Source: Opitutia bacterium (lineage in GTDB: Bacteria; Verrucomicrobiota; Verrucomicrobiia; Opitutales; Opitutaceae). Taken from it: a stretch of 32,780 nucleotides of DNA. Position 1 is the first letter of the stretch. Every line of letters begins with the position of its first letter. The stretch is from the NCBI GenBank assembly GCA_947453695.1, contig CANGHW010000053.1, positions 1 to 32,780 of the forward strand, given 5' to 3'. Positions 24,403-32,263 of this stretch are shown here, one piece after another. The notes under the pieces are model-generated. The model searched no databases and was not told the DNA's origin. It saw only the letters and a program-made list of their open reading frames with translations. A program made the translations under genes and the position numbers.

Positions 24403-24418
24403 TGGCACACAAATAGCG
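24403..24418 (+). promoter_or_regulatory. Possible sigma-54-type promoter upstream of the second TonB receptor gene
   Basis: TGGCACACAAATAGCG matches the -24/-12 layout: TGGCAC is perfect, and GG is separated from GC by exactly 10 bases. The -12 half reads TAGC instead of TTGC. It would place the start of transcription near 24430, about 58 bases before the start codon and just before a hairpin at 24438-24455. A chance match cannot be excluded. Confidence 0.35.
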
Positions 24419-24437
24419 TCTGCAACCCCTTCCCGCG

Positions 24438-24455
24438 CGGCGCTCCTTGGCGCCG
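24438..24455 (+). other. Leader hairpin before the second TonB receptor gene
   Basis: CGGCGC (24438-24443) pairs exactly with GCGCCG (24450-24455) around a 6-base loop, 32 bases before the start codon. The following TTCTTCGTTTC is pyrimidine-rich. It could be a leader stem or a weak terminator of the preceding unit. Confidence 0.35.
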
Positions 24456-24487
24456 TTCTTCGTTTCATTTAATCCCTACCAAACCGC

Positions 24488-27400
24488 ATGAACCCTGACC
24501 AACCGCGTCCCACCGGCAGTCTCACGCTGCTCTGCCTGACCGCTGCCCTCACCGCCAGCGGGCTCTCCGCCCAGACCGCTCCGGCCGCCTCCGGCGCCGC
24601 CAAGACCGAACCTAAGGAAGAGGTCCTCAAACTCGAGGCCGTCTCCGTCACCGGCACCAACATCAAGCGCCTCGATCAGGAGAAGATTCTCCCCGTCACC
24701 ATTTTCAGCCAGGAGGCGATGGACATCCGCCAGGCCATCACGCCTGTCGAGATGCTCACCGCTCTCCCCCAGGTCACCAACGTCCCGCTCAACGAGTCCA
24801 CCGCCGGCGGCGCCAACTCCCGCGGTGACAATGCCAACGTCAACCTCCGCGGCATCGGCTCCGGCAACACCCTCGTCCTCCTCAACGGACGCCGCCTCGC
24901 CCCCAATCCCATGACGTCGCCCGACGGCGGCCAGCTCGCCTTCTCCGTCAACGTCAACCAGCTCCCCACCCAGGGCATCGACCATATCGACGTCCTCCGC
25001 GACGGCGCCTCTTCCATCTACGGCTCCGACGCCGTCGCCGGCGTCATCAACTACCTCACGAAGAAGGATTTTCGCGGCACCGAGTTCCGCACCCGCGCCA
25101 GCGTCCCTGAGCACGGCGGCGGTCGCAGCCTCCAAGCCACCCTCACCTACGGCAAGGACTTCGCCAAGGGCGCCGGCCGCTGGCTGACCACCTTCGATAC
25201 CCTTTGGCGTGACTCTCTCTTCATGAGCCAGCGCGAATTCACCCGCTTCGCTGATCACAGCGCGCAGGCCCCCGCTCCCTTCAACGTCCCCGGCTCCGCC
25301 TTCGACGGCCGCGCCACCGTCGGCAACTACCCCACCTTCCGCATCGGTGCCGGCACCGCCGCCAACGTCTTCCGCCCCATCAACGGCACCCCGGCCCTCA
25401 CCAACGTCGCCGCCACCCGCGCCGCCAACCCGGAATTCTATCTCAACATCAACCAGTATCAGAACCTCGGTCAGACCAAGTCCGACCGCCAAAACTGGTT
25501 CAACAACGTAGAGTATGAGATCAACGACCGCATCACCGCCTTCGCTGACTTCTCGTTCTACCACTCGAACTCCAACCTCATCCGCCAGCCCGTCTTCCTC
25601 AACGCCCCGGCCAGCGACATCCTGAAGCCGCTCTCGGTCGACAATCCCTACAACCCCTACGGATCGCGTTTCTTCAGCCCCACCGGCGCCCCCAATGCCG
25701 ACGGCACCGCCCGCCTCACCGGCACCCCGCAGCCCATCACACTCCTCGCCGTCTCCTTCAACGACGCCGGCGGTGAAAACATCGTCGTCCACTCCGGCGT
25801 CTACCGCGGCGTCGCCGGCCTCCGCGGCAAACTCGGCAACGAATGGACCTGGGACACCGCCGCCCTCTACACCCGCGCCTACGCGTCCGACATCTCCCGC
25901 ACCGCCATCCGCGAATCCGCCCTCGCCGCGTCTCTGCTCCGCACCGACGCCAACGCCTTCAACCCCTTCGGCTACACCTTCAAGGTCCAACCCGGCAGCA
26001 CCGTGCCGGTGGCTGACAAAGCCTACGTCAACCCCAAGTCCGCCCTCGACCTCTTCGTCCAGACTTGGCGCCGTGAAGGTTTCAGCGGCGTGACCGCCTG
26101 GGATCTCCGCACCGCCGGCCCCGTGGTCAAATACTGGGGCAACACCATCTCCGCCGCCGCCGGCGGCGAGGTCCGCCGCGAACAGTTCATGGACAAGCGC
26201 GCGCCCTTCGTCGGCGTCAACGGCGTCGGCAACAGCCTCGGCCTCAATCCTGACGACAACGACTTCGTCCTCGCCTCCCCGAAGCCCGACTCCTCCGGCA
26301 ACCGCAATGTCTACAGTGGCTACGCCGAGTTGATCGTCCCGGTCATCGGCAGCCGTCACCAAATCCCGCTCGCCAACTCCCTCGAGTTCACCGCCTCCGC
26401 CCGCTACGAAAACTACAGCGACTTCGGCACCACCACCCGCCCGAAGGTCGGTATGAACTGGAAGCCCTACTCCGGCCTGATGGTCCGCGCCTCCTTCAAC
26501 GAAGGCTTCACCGCCCCCAACCTCCCGACCCTTTACGCTCCGTCGCAGTTCACGGTCGACAGCGCCCCCGGCAACTTCGACCCCTATCGCAATCTCGCGA
26601 TCGGCGAAGGCCAATACTCGATGCGCAACTACTCCTCTGGTAACGCGAAGCTCCAGCCCACCACCTCGATCGGCAAGAGCGTCGGCCTCGTCCTCGAAGT
26701 CCCCAAGGTCAAGGGCCTCTCCGTCACCGCCGACTACTGGCAGATTGACCAGTCCAACGTCATCGGCAGCCGCCTCGCCAACCAGATCCTCGCGAGCGAC
26801 CAAAATATCCTCGATACCTACGTCGCCTCGCAGCTCGCGGCCGGCCGCACCGCCGCCCAGATCGACCTCGGCTCCGGCACCTCCAACTACAAGGGCGACC
26901 CCGCCATCGTCCGCTTCGCTCCCAGCGCCGCCGACATCGCCGCCTTCGCCGCCGCCAACGCCGGCAAACCCGCCGCGCAACAACGCCCCGTCGTCGGCCA
27001 GGTCTTCTCCCGCACCGCCAACTACGAGAACCTCGCCAAGGGCTACGCCAGCGGCATCGACCTTAGCCTGAATTACAACCTGCCCACCCTCCCCATCGGC
27101 CGCCTCAGCTTGAACACCGAGTGGAGCTACATCGTCCGCAGCTACGAGCTTCGCACGTTGCCCGGCTCGCCTGCCCTCCTCACGGACCGCGTCGATGTCA
27201 GCGGCACCACGCGCTGGCGCGGCGTCGGCAACCTTACTTGGCGCAAAGCCGAGTGGACCGCCGGTCTCAGCGCCTACTACATCGGTAGCTTTGCCGACAC
27301 CGGCGCGCCCACCACCGCCACGATTTACAACAACCTCGGCGCCCCGTCCTACATCGCCCGCCAATTCAACGATGGCACCTACACCTACCGCTACCGCGTG

Positions 27401-27613
27401 CACGACATCGTGACCTTCAATTCCTTCGTTTCCTACCGGTTCAACAACCAGGCTGCGAAGTGGCTGCGCGACTCCTCTGTCCGCCTCGGTGTTGTCAACC
27501 TCACCGACAAGGAACCGCCCCTCACCTCCGGCGCCTTCGGTTACTCCGCCTCCGTGCACGGCTCCCTCTTCGCCGGCCGCACTTGGAGCCTCGAGCTTGT
27601 GAAGCGCTTCTAA
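24488..27613 (+). CDS. TonB-dependent outer membrane receptor (large, 1041 residues)
   Basis: The product is 1041 residues from ATG 24488. The signal peptide (hydrophobic 11-24) ends near LSAQ at 26-29. The post-signal segment EEVLKLEAVSVTG at 44-56 resembles that of the 790-residue receptor upstream and may be the TonB box. The plug shows PVTIFSQEAM, VNLRGIGSGNTLVLLNGRRLAP, IDHIDVLRDGASSIYGSDAVAGVINYLTKKDFRG, a highly conserved pattern of this receptor family. The barrel ends with WSLELVKRF and its terminal Phe. It is larger than classic siderophore receptors (about 700-800). The genes just downstream encode M14 and M20 hydrolases, which suggests a peptide or amide-type substrate; that is inference. 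A strong terminator follows at 27664-27697. Confidence 0.93.
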   Translation: MNPDQPRPTGSLTLLCLTAALTASGLSAQTAPAASGAAKTEPKEEVLKLEAVSVTGTNIKRLDQEKILPVTIFSQEAMDIRQAITPVEMLTALPQVTNVPLNESTAGGANSRGDNANVNLRGIGSGNTLVLLNGRRLAPNPMTSPDGGQLAFSVNVNQLPTQGIDHIDVLRDGASSIYGSDAVAGVINYLTKKDFRGTEFRTRASVPEHGGGRSLQATLTYGKDFAKGAGRWLTTFDTLWRDSLFMSQREFTRFADHSAQAPAPFNVPGSAFDGRATVGNYPTFRIGAGTAANVFRPINGTPALTNVAATRAANPEFYLNINQYQNLGQTKSDRQNWFNNVEYEINDRITAFADFSFYHSNSNLIRQPVFLNAPASDILKPLSVDNPYNPYGSRFFSPTGAPNADGTARLTGTPQPITLLAVSFNDAGGENIVVHSGVYRGVAGLRGKLGNEWTWDTAALYTRAYASDISRTAIRESALAASLLRTDANAFNPFGYTFKVQPGSTVPVADKAYVNPKSALDLFVQTWRREGFSGVTAWDLRTAGPVVKYWGNTISAAAGGEVRREQFMDKRAPFVGVNGVGNSLGLNPDDNDFVLASPKPDSSGNRNVYSGYAELIVPVIGSRHQIPLANSLEFTASARYENYSDFGTTTRPKVGMNWKPYSGLMVRASFNEGFTAPNLPTLYAPSQFTVDSAPGNFDPYRNLAIGEGQYSMRNYSSGNAKLQPTTSIGKSVGLVLEVPKVKGLSVTADYWQIDQSNVIGSRLANQILASDQNILDTYVASQLAAGRTAAQIDLGSGTSNYKGDPAIVRFAPSAADIAAFAAANAGKPAAQQRPVVGQVFSRTANYENLAKGYASGIDLSLNYNLPTLPIGRLSLNTEWSYIVRSYELRTLPGSPALLTDRVDVSGTTRWRGVGNLTWRKAEWTAGLSAYYIGSFADTGAPTTATIYNNLGAPSYIARQFNDGTYTYRYRVHDIVTFNSFVSYRFNNQAAKWLRDSSVRLGVVNLTDKEPPLTSGAFGYSASVHGSLFAGRTWSLELVKRF

Positions 27614-27622
27614 GCCTTCGCC

Positions 27623-27655
27623 TGTGGGGTGCAGGCTTTACGCCTGCCACCCCAC
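27623..27655. repeat. TTTAC-loop hairpin repeat, copy 2
   Basis: GCAGGC (27631-27636), loop TTTAC (27637-27641) and GCCTGC (27642-27647) form the inner stem. Outer arms GTGGGGT (27624-27630) and ACCCCAC (27649-27655) extend it with a single bulge. It starts 10 bases after the stop codon of the large receptor gene and precedes the terminator. Confidence 0.72.
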
Positions 27656-27663
27656 GTCCACTC

Positions 27664-27697
27664 CGCAGCGCCACGTCCCCCGTGGCGCTGCGTTTTT
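27664..27697 (+). terminator. Intrinsic terminator after the second TonB receptor gene
   Basis: CGCAGCGCCACG (27664-27675) pairs perfectly over 12 bp with CGTGGCGCTGCG (27681-27692) around TCCCC, followed directly by TTTTT (27693-27697). This is one of the strongest terminators in the window. It implies that the M14 gene at 27775 has its own promoter in the remaining 77 bases, or that readthrough occurs. Confidence 0.87.
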
Positions 27698-27774
27698 CTT
27701 CCGCCCCTCCAATACCTTCCGTCCGCGCCTCCTGTCTCCGGTTCCGGCCGTCCCCCTCGGTCTCTCTGCCCGTC

Positions 27775-30549
27775 ATGCTTCGCCCCCTGCGCTTCGCCGC
27801 CACCCTCGCCCTTTTCACCGCTTCCTTCGCGTTCACCCCGGCCGCGACCGCCCCGCTCCCCGGCCCGAAGGAGCACTTCGGCTTTGCCATTGGCGATGAC
27901 TACCACCTCGCCACCTACACCCAGACCGAGGCGTATTTTAAGAAACTCACCGCCGCGTCCGATCGCCTGAAGCTCGTCGATATCGGCCAGACCGAAGAGG
28001 GCCGCACCCAGTGGATGGTCATCTGCACCTCCCCCGCCAATCTCGCCAAACTCGACCGCTACCAAGACATCTCGCGCCGCCTCGCCCGCGCCGAAGGCCT
28101 CTCCGAGACCGAGGCCCGCGCCCTCGCCGCCGAAGGCCGCGCCGTCGTCTGGATCGACGGCGGCCTCCACGCCACCGAGACCGTCGGCGCCCACCAGCTG
28201 ATCGAGACGCTCTGGAACTTCGCCAGCCGCACTGATGCCGAGACCCTCCGCATCCTCGACCAGTGCATCATCCTCTTCACCCACGCCAATCCCGACGGCA
28301 TGGAGCTCGTCTCCTCGTGGTATATGCGCCGCCCCGAACCCACGAAGCGCATCGTCGACGCCCTCCCGCGCCTCTACCAAAAATACATCGGCCACGACAA
28401 CAACCGCGACTTCTTCATGAACAACATGAGCGAGTCGACAAACATCTCCCGCCAGCTCTACCTCGAGTGGCTCCCCCAGATCGTCTACAACCATCACCAG
28501 ACCGCCCCCGTCGGCTCCGTCGTCGCCGGCCCGCCCTACCGCGACCCGTTCAACTACGTCTACGACCCCGCGCTCGTCACCAGCCTCGACTCCGTCGGCT
28601 CCGCGATGAACACCCGCCTCAACGTCGAGGGCAAACCCGGCTACACCCAGCGCTCCGGCTCCGTCTTCTCCACCTGGTGGAACGGCGGCCTCCGCACCAC
28701 CACCTACTTCCACAACATGCTCGGCCTCCTCACCGAGATCGTCGGCAGCCCCACTCCCATGGAAGTTGCCCTCGTCCCTTCCCGTCAGCTCCCCAACTCC
28801 GGCACCCCATTCCCCGTTGCCCCCCAAAAGTGGCACTACCGCCAGTCCATCGACTACTCCGTCTCGCTCAACTACGCCGTCCTCGACTACGCCGCCCGCC
28901 AGCGCGACTACCTCCTCTACAACATCTGGCGCATGGGCCAAAACTCCATCGACCGCGGCAGCCGCGACACTTGGACCAACTCTCCCCGCCACATCGAGGC
29001 GATGAAGGCCGCCCACCTCCGCGATAACCCCGCCCCCGCCCGCGCCGAATCCGCCGAAGGCGAGTCCAGCCGCTTCGTCTCCCCCAATAACCGCCGCATC
29101 CCCTCCAAGTATTACGCGGAAGTCCTCCGCAAACCCGAGTTCCGCGATCCCCGCGGCTACATTCTCACGGCCGACCAGCCCGACTTCCCCACCGCCCTCA
29201 AATTCCTCAACGCCCTCCTCAAGTCCGGCGTCGCCGTCCACCGCGCCACCGCCGAGTTCACGGTCGGCGACAAGAAATACCCCGCCGGTTCCTACGTCGT
29301 GAAGACCGCCCAGGCCTTCCGCCCCCACGTCCTCGACATGTTCGAACCCCAGGACCACCCCAACGACTTCGCCTACGAGGGCGCCCCGCCCACCGCCCCC
29401 TACGACTCCGCCGGCTGGACCCTCGCCTTCGAGATGGGTGTCAAATTCGACCGCGTCCTCGAGGCCTTCGACGGCCCGTTTGAAAAACTCCCCTACGGCC
29501 AGCGCCTCACCCCCGCCCCGGTCACGCTGGCCACGGTGGGGCAGGGTTTACCCCTGCCATCCGGCTGGCTCCTCGACCGCAGCGCCAACAACACCTTCCT
29601 CCTCGTCAACCGCCTGCTTAAGGCCGGCGCCCCCGTCGCGACCGTGCCCGCCACCGGCGAGTTCTTCATCCCCGCCTCCGCCCAGGCCGCCCTTGCCACT
29701 GCCGCCGCCGATCTCGGCATCACGCCCCGCGCCGCGTCCACCGCCCCGGCCGACGCCAAGAAAGTCACCGCCGCCCGCATCGCCCTCTGGGACCGCTACG
29801 GTGGCTCCATGCCCTCCGGCTGGACGCGCTGGCTTCTCGAACAATTCGGCTACGCCTTCGACGTCGTCTACGCCGCCGACCTCGATGCCGGCAAACTCCG
29901 CGACAAATACGACGTCATCCTCTTCCCCTCCGGCGCCATTCCTCGCCCCAATGCCGCCATCACCGAAACCAGCGAGTTCGCCGTTCCTGAACCCACCGCC
30001 GCCGACATGCCCGCCACCTACCGTGGCCGCCTCGGCCGATTTACGGGCGAAAAAACCGTCCCCGCCCTCCGTGCCTTCCTCGAAGCCGGCGGCACCATCG
30101 TCACCGTCGGCACCAGCGCCAACCTCGCTTACCACCTCCGCCTCCCGGTCCGCAACGCCCTCACCGAGCCCGATGCCACCGGCCGCGAGCGCGTCCTCCC
30201 CAATGCCAAATACTACATCCCCGGCAGCATCCTGCGCCTGACCGTCGACACCACCGCCCCCGCCAACCGCGGCATGTCTGCCGAGACCGACGTCTATTTC
30301 GACGCCAGCCCCGTCTTTAAACTCGCCCCCGACGCCGTCACCAAGGGCCTCCGCCCCCTCGCGTGGTTCCCGAATGCCACTCCCCTCCGCAGCGGCTGGG
30401 CTTGGGGCCAACACTACCTCCGCGACGGCGTCGCCGCCTTCGAAGCCCCCGTCGGTCAGGGCAAACTCCTCGTCTTCGGCCCCGAGATCACCTTCCGCGC
30501 CCAGACCCACGGCACCATCAAACAACTCTTCAACGCTCTCTACCAATAA
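27775..30549 (+). CDS. Exported M14-family zinc carboxypeptidase-like protein
   Basis: The product is 924 residues from ATG 27775, giving a signal peptide (hydrophobic 7-19, cleavage near ATA at 24-26); the open frame upstream runs back through the receptor gene and terminator. The M14 zinc site is visible: GGLHATE with His132 and Glu135, HANPDG at 170-175, GHDNNRDF at 207-213, and YNHHQ with His240/241 as the third ligand candidate. The C-terminal 550 residues contain a class I glutamine amidotransferase-like fold (DVILFPSGAIPRP, AFLEAGGTIVTVG, GKLLVFGPEI), as in other large bacterial M14 proteins. It probably trims peptides in the periplasm or outside the cell. Residues 588-596 (VGQGLPLPS) are encoded by a hairpin repeat copy. 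It is followed by the M20 gene after 58 bases. Confidence 0.9.
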   Translation: MLRPLRFAATLALFTASFAFTPAATAPLPGPKEHFGFAIGDDYHLATYTQTEAYFKKLTAASDRLKLVDIGQTEEGRTQWMVICTSPANLAKLDRYQDISRRLARAEGLSETEARALAAEGRAVVWIDGGLHATETVGAHQLIETLWNFASRTDAETLRILDQCIILFTHANPDGMELVSSWYMRRPEPTKRIVDALPRLYQKYIGHDNNRDFFMNNMSESTNISRQLYLEWLPQIVYNHHQTAPVGSVVAGPPYRDPFNYVYDPALVTSLDSVGSAMNTRLNVEGKPGYTQRSGSVFSTWWNGGLRTTTYFHNMLGLLTEIVGSPTPMEVALVPSRQLPNSGTPFPVAPQKWHYRQSIDYSVSLNYAVLDYAARQRDYLLYNIWRMGQNSIDRGSRDTWTNSPRHIEAMKAAHLRDNPAPARAESAEGESSRFVSPNNRRIPSKYYAEVLRKPEFRDPRGYILTADQPDFPTALKFLNALLKSGVAVHRATAEFTVGDKKYPAGSYVVKTAQAFRPHVLDMFEPQDHPNDFAYEGAPPTAPYDSAGWTLAFEMGVKFDRVLEAFDGPFEKLPYGQRLTPAPVTLATVGQGLPLPSGWLLDRSANNTFLLVNRLLKAGAPVATVPATGEFFIPASAQAALATAAADLGITPRAASTAPADAKKVTAARIALWDRYGGSMPSGWTRWLLEQFGYAFDVVYAADLDAGKLRDKYDVILFPSGAIPRPNAAITETSEFAVPEPTAADMPATYRGRLGRFTGEKTVPALRAFLEAGGTIVTVGTSANLAYHLRLPVRNALTEPDATGRERVLPNAKYYIPGSILRLTVDTTAPANRGMSAETDVYFDASPVFKLAPDAVTKGLRPLAWFPNATPLRSGWAWGQHYLRDGVAAFEAPVGQGKLLVFGPEITFRAQTHGTIKQLFNALYQ
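29536..29562. repeat. TTTAC-loop hairpin repeat, copy 3 (inside the M14 coding sequence)
   Basis: GGCAGGG (29540-29546), loop TTTAC (29547-29551) and CCCTGCC (29552-29558) form a perfect 7-bp stem. Relative to copy 1 the loop-closing pair is changed from C-G to G-C on both sides, so pairing is preserved. The copy is read in frame and adds VGQGLPLPS to the protein. Confidence 0.7.
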
Positions 30550-30607
30550 TGCCGGGCCCGACCTCCGCGCGGCTCGTCAGCTCCAACGTCCACTCTCCAA
30601 CGCCAAT

Positions 30608-32044
30608 ATGAAAAAATCCGTCCTCCTCGCCACCGCCGCCCTCGCGCTCCCGGCTGTGCTCTTCGCCCAGAAGACCAAGCCCGAGATCACCGCGCAGATC
30701 GACGCCACGAAAAAAACCTACGATGAGATCGCCCTGAAAATCTGGGGCTACGCCGAGATCGGCTACAAGGAGACCCAGAGCTCCGGCCTCCTCCAGTCCA
30801 CCCTCAAGGCCGCCGGTTTCAGCATCCAGGCCGGCGTCGCCGATATGCCCACCGCCTTCGTCGCCACCTACGGCAGCGGCTCGCCCGTCATCGGCATCCT
30901 CGCCGAATTCGACGCCCTCCCCGGCGTCTCCCAGACCGCCGACCCCGAGAAGAAACCCCGCCCCGAGGTCAACGCCGGCCACGCCTGCGGCCACCATCTC
31001 TTCGGCACCGCCTCCACCCACGCCGCCATCACCCTGAAAAACTGGATGCAGGCCACCGGCCAGAAGGGCACCCTCCGCCTCTACGGCACGCCCGCCGAAG
31101 AAGGCGGCTCCGGCAAGATCTACATGGTCCGCGCCGGCCTCTTTAACGACGTCGACGCCGTCCTCCACTGGCACGCCGGCGACCGCAATGCCGTCCGCCT
31201 CAACAGCTCCCTCGCCAACAAATCCGGCAAGTTCCGCTTCCGCGGCGTCGCCGCCCACGCCGCCGCCTCCCCTGAGCGCGGTCGCTCCGCCCTCGATGGC
31301 GTCGAGGCGATGGACCACATGGTCAACATGATGCGCGAACACGTGCCGGACTCTACCCGCATCCACTATGTGATCACCAAGGGCGGCGAAGCCCCCAACG
31401 TCGTCCCCGCCTTCGCCGAGGTCTATTACTACGTCCGCAGCCCCAACCGCGAAACCGTCGTCGACGTCTGGGATCGCGTCACCAAGGCCGCGCAGGGTGC
31501 CGCCATGGGCACTGGCACCACCGTCGATTGGGAGATCACCGGCGGCGTCTACGAACTCCTCCCCAATGAGGCCCTCGCCCGCGCCATGCACGCCAACCTC
31601 GAAACCGTCGGCGGCGTCCCCTACACCGACGAGGAAAAATCTTTCGCCGCCAAGATCGGCAAAACCCTCTTCGGCAAACCCACCGCCGTCGAAACCGCCG
31701 CGCTGATCATGCCGTTTGATCCCAAGTCCGCCAGCTCCGGCGGCGGCTCCACCGACGTCTCCGATGTCAGCTGGACCACCCCCACCGTCGGCCTCAACGC
31801 CGCCACTTGGGTTCCCGGCACCCCTGCCCACAGCTGGCAGGCAGTCGCCGCCGGTGGCACCACCATCGGCCTCAAGGGCATGATCGTCGCCGCCAAGACC
31901 ATCGCCCTCACCGGCGTCGACCTTTTCACCCAGCCCGAGCTCCTCAAGAAGGCCAAAGCCGAGTTCGAACAGCGCCGCGGCCCCGGCTTCAAATACGAGT
32001 CCATGGTCGGCAACCGCAAGCCGCCCCTCGACTACCGCGACTAA
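30608..32044 (+). CDS. Exported M20-family amidohydrolase (AbgB-like)
   Basis: The product is 478 residues from ATG 30608, where a short signal peptide (MKKSVLLATAALALPAVLFA) precedes the mature KTKPEITAQ. The M20D pattern is clear: ILAEFDALPG (97-106), NAGHACGHHLFG with metal-binding CGHH (127-130), the catalytic-base region PAEEGGSGK (162-170) and the lid-domain contact VAAHAAASPERGRSALDG. A C-terminal metal-ligand His is expected in TPAHSW. Relatives include the p-aminobenzoyl-glutamate hydrolase subunit AbgB and aminoacylase-like amidohydrolases, most of which are cytoplasmic, so the signal peptide here is notable. It probably cleaves N-acyl amino acids or small peptides released by the upstream M14 protein. 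Two terminators follow. Confidence 0.92.
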   Translation: MKKSVLLATAALALPAVLFAQKTKPEITAQIDATKKTYDEIALKIWGYAEIGYKETQSSGLLQSTLKAAGFSIQAGVADMPTAFVATYGSGSPVIGILAEFDALPGVSQTADPEKKPRPEVNAGHACGHHLFGTASTHAAITLKNWMQATGQKGTLRLYGTPAEEGGSGKIYMVRAGLFNDVDAVLHWHAGDRNAVRLNSSLANKSGKFRFRGVAAHAAASPERGRSALDGVEAMDHMVNMMREHVPDSTRIHYVITKGGEAPNVVPAFAEVYYYVRSPNRETVVDVWDRVTKAAQGAAMGTGTTVDWEITGGVYELLPNEALARAMHANLETVGGVPYTDEEKSFAAKIGKTLFGKPTAVETAALIMPFDPKSASSGGGSTDVSDVSWTTPTVGLNAATWVPGTPAHSWQAVAAGGTTIGLKGMIVAAKTIALTGVDLFTQPELLKKAKAEFEQRRGPGFKYESMVGNRKPPLDYRD

Positions 32045-32055
32045 GCTCCTCGGTG

Positions 32056-32081
32056 GGCCGGCGCGACCCGCGCCGGCCTTT
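32056..32081 (+). terminator. Intrinsic terminator 1 after the M20 gene
   Basis: GGCCGGCGCG (32056-32065) and CGCGCCGGCC (32069-32078) form a perfect 10-bp stem with a 3-base loop, followed by TTT. It is 12 bases past the M20 stop codon. Confidence 0.78.
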
Positions 32082-32101
32082 CGTCCACCTCCGGCCCCCT
32101 C

Positions 32102-32130
32102 AGCCGCACGCCCCCCGCGTGCGGCTTTTT
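32102..32130 (+). terminator. Intrinsic terminator 2 after the M20 gene
   Basis: AGCCGCACGC (32102-32111) and GCGTGCGGCT (32117-32126) form a perfect 10-bp stem around CCCCC, with a run of five T at 32126-32130. As the second stop signal in tandem, it insulates the next gene from the peptidase unit. Confidence 0.85.
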
Positions 32131-32263
32131 CGTGCCCTGCCGGAATCTATTCCGCCTCATCTGCGCCCGCCCCGGAACCGCCCACCCCATACTCGGTCCG
32201 CTCCTCTGCGCCCCGACGACCCGGCGGTCTTCTTCCACTCCGTCGCCCCGGCCACTCCTCCCT

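Noticed and set aside
24476..27559. 1027-codon open frame on the minus strand
   Set aside because: It lies wholly opposite the large TonB receptor gene. Its product is Gly/Val/Glu/Asp-rich low complexity with no domain, the usual mirror image of GC-rich coding DNA.
27610..29358. 582-codon minus-strand frame
   Set aside because: It is antisense to the M14 peptidase and runs through the intrinsic terminator and hairpin repeat; there is no recognisable domain.
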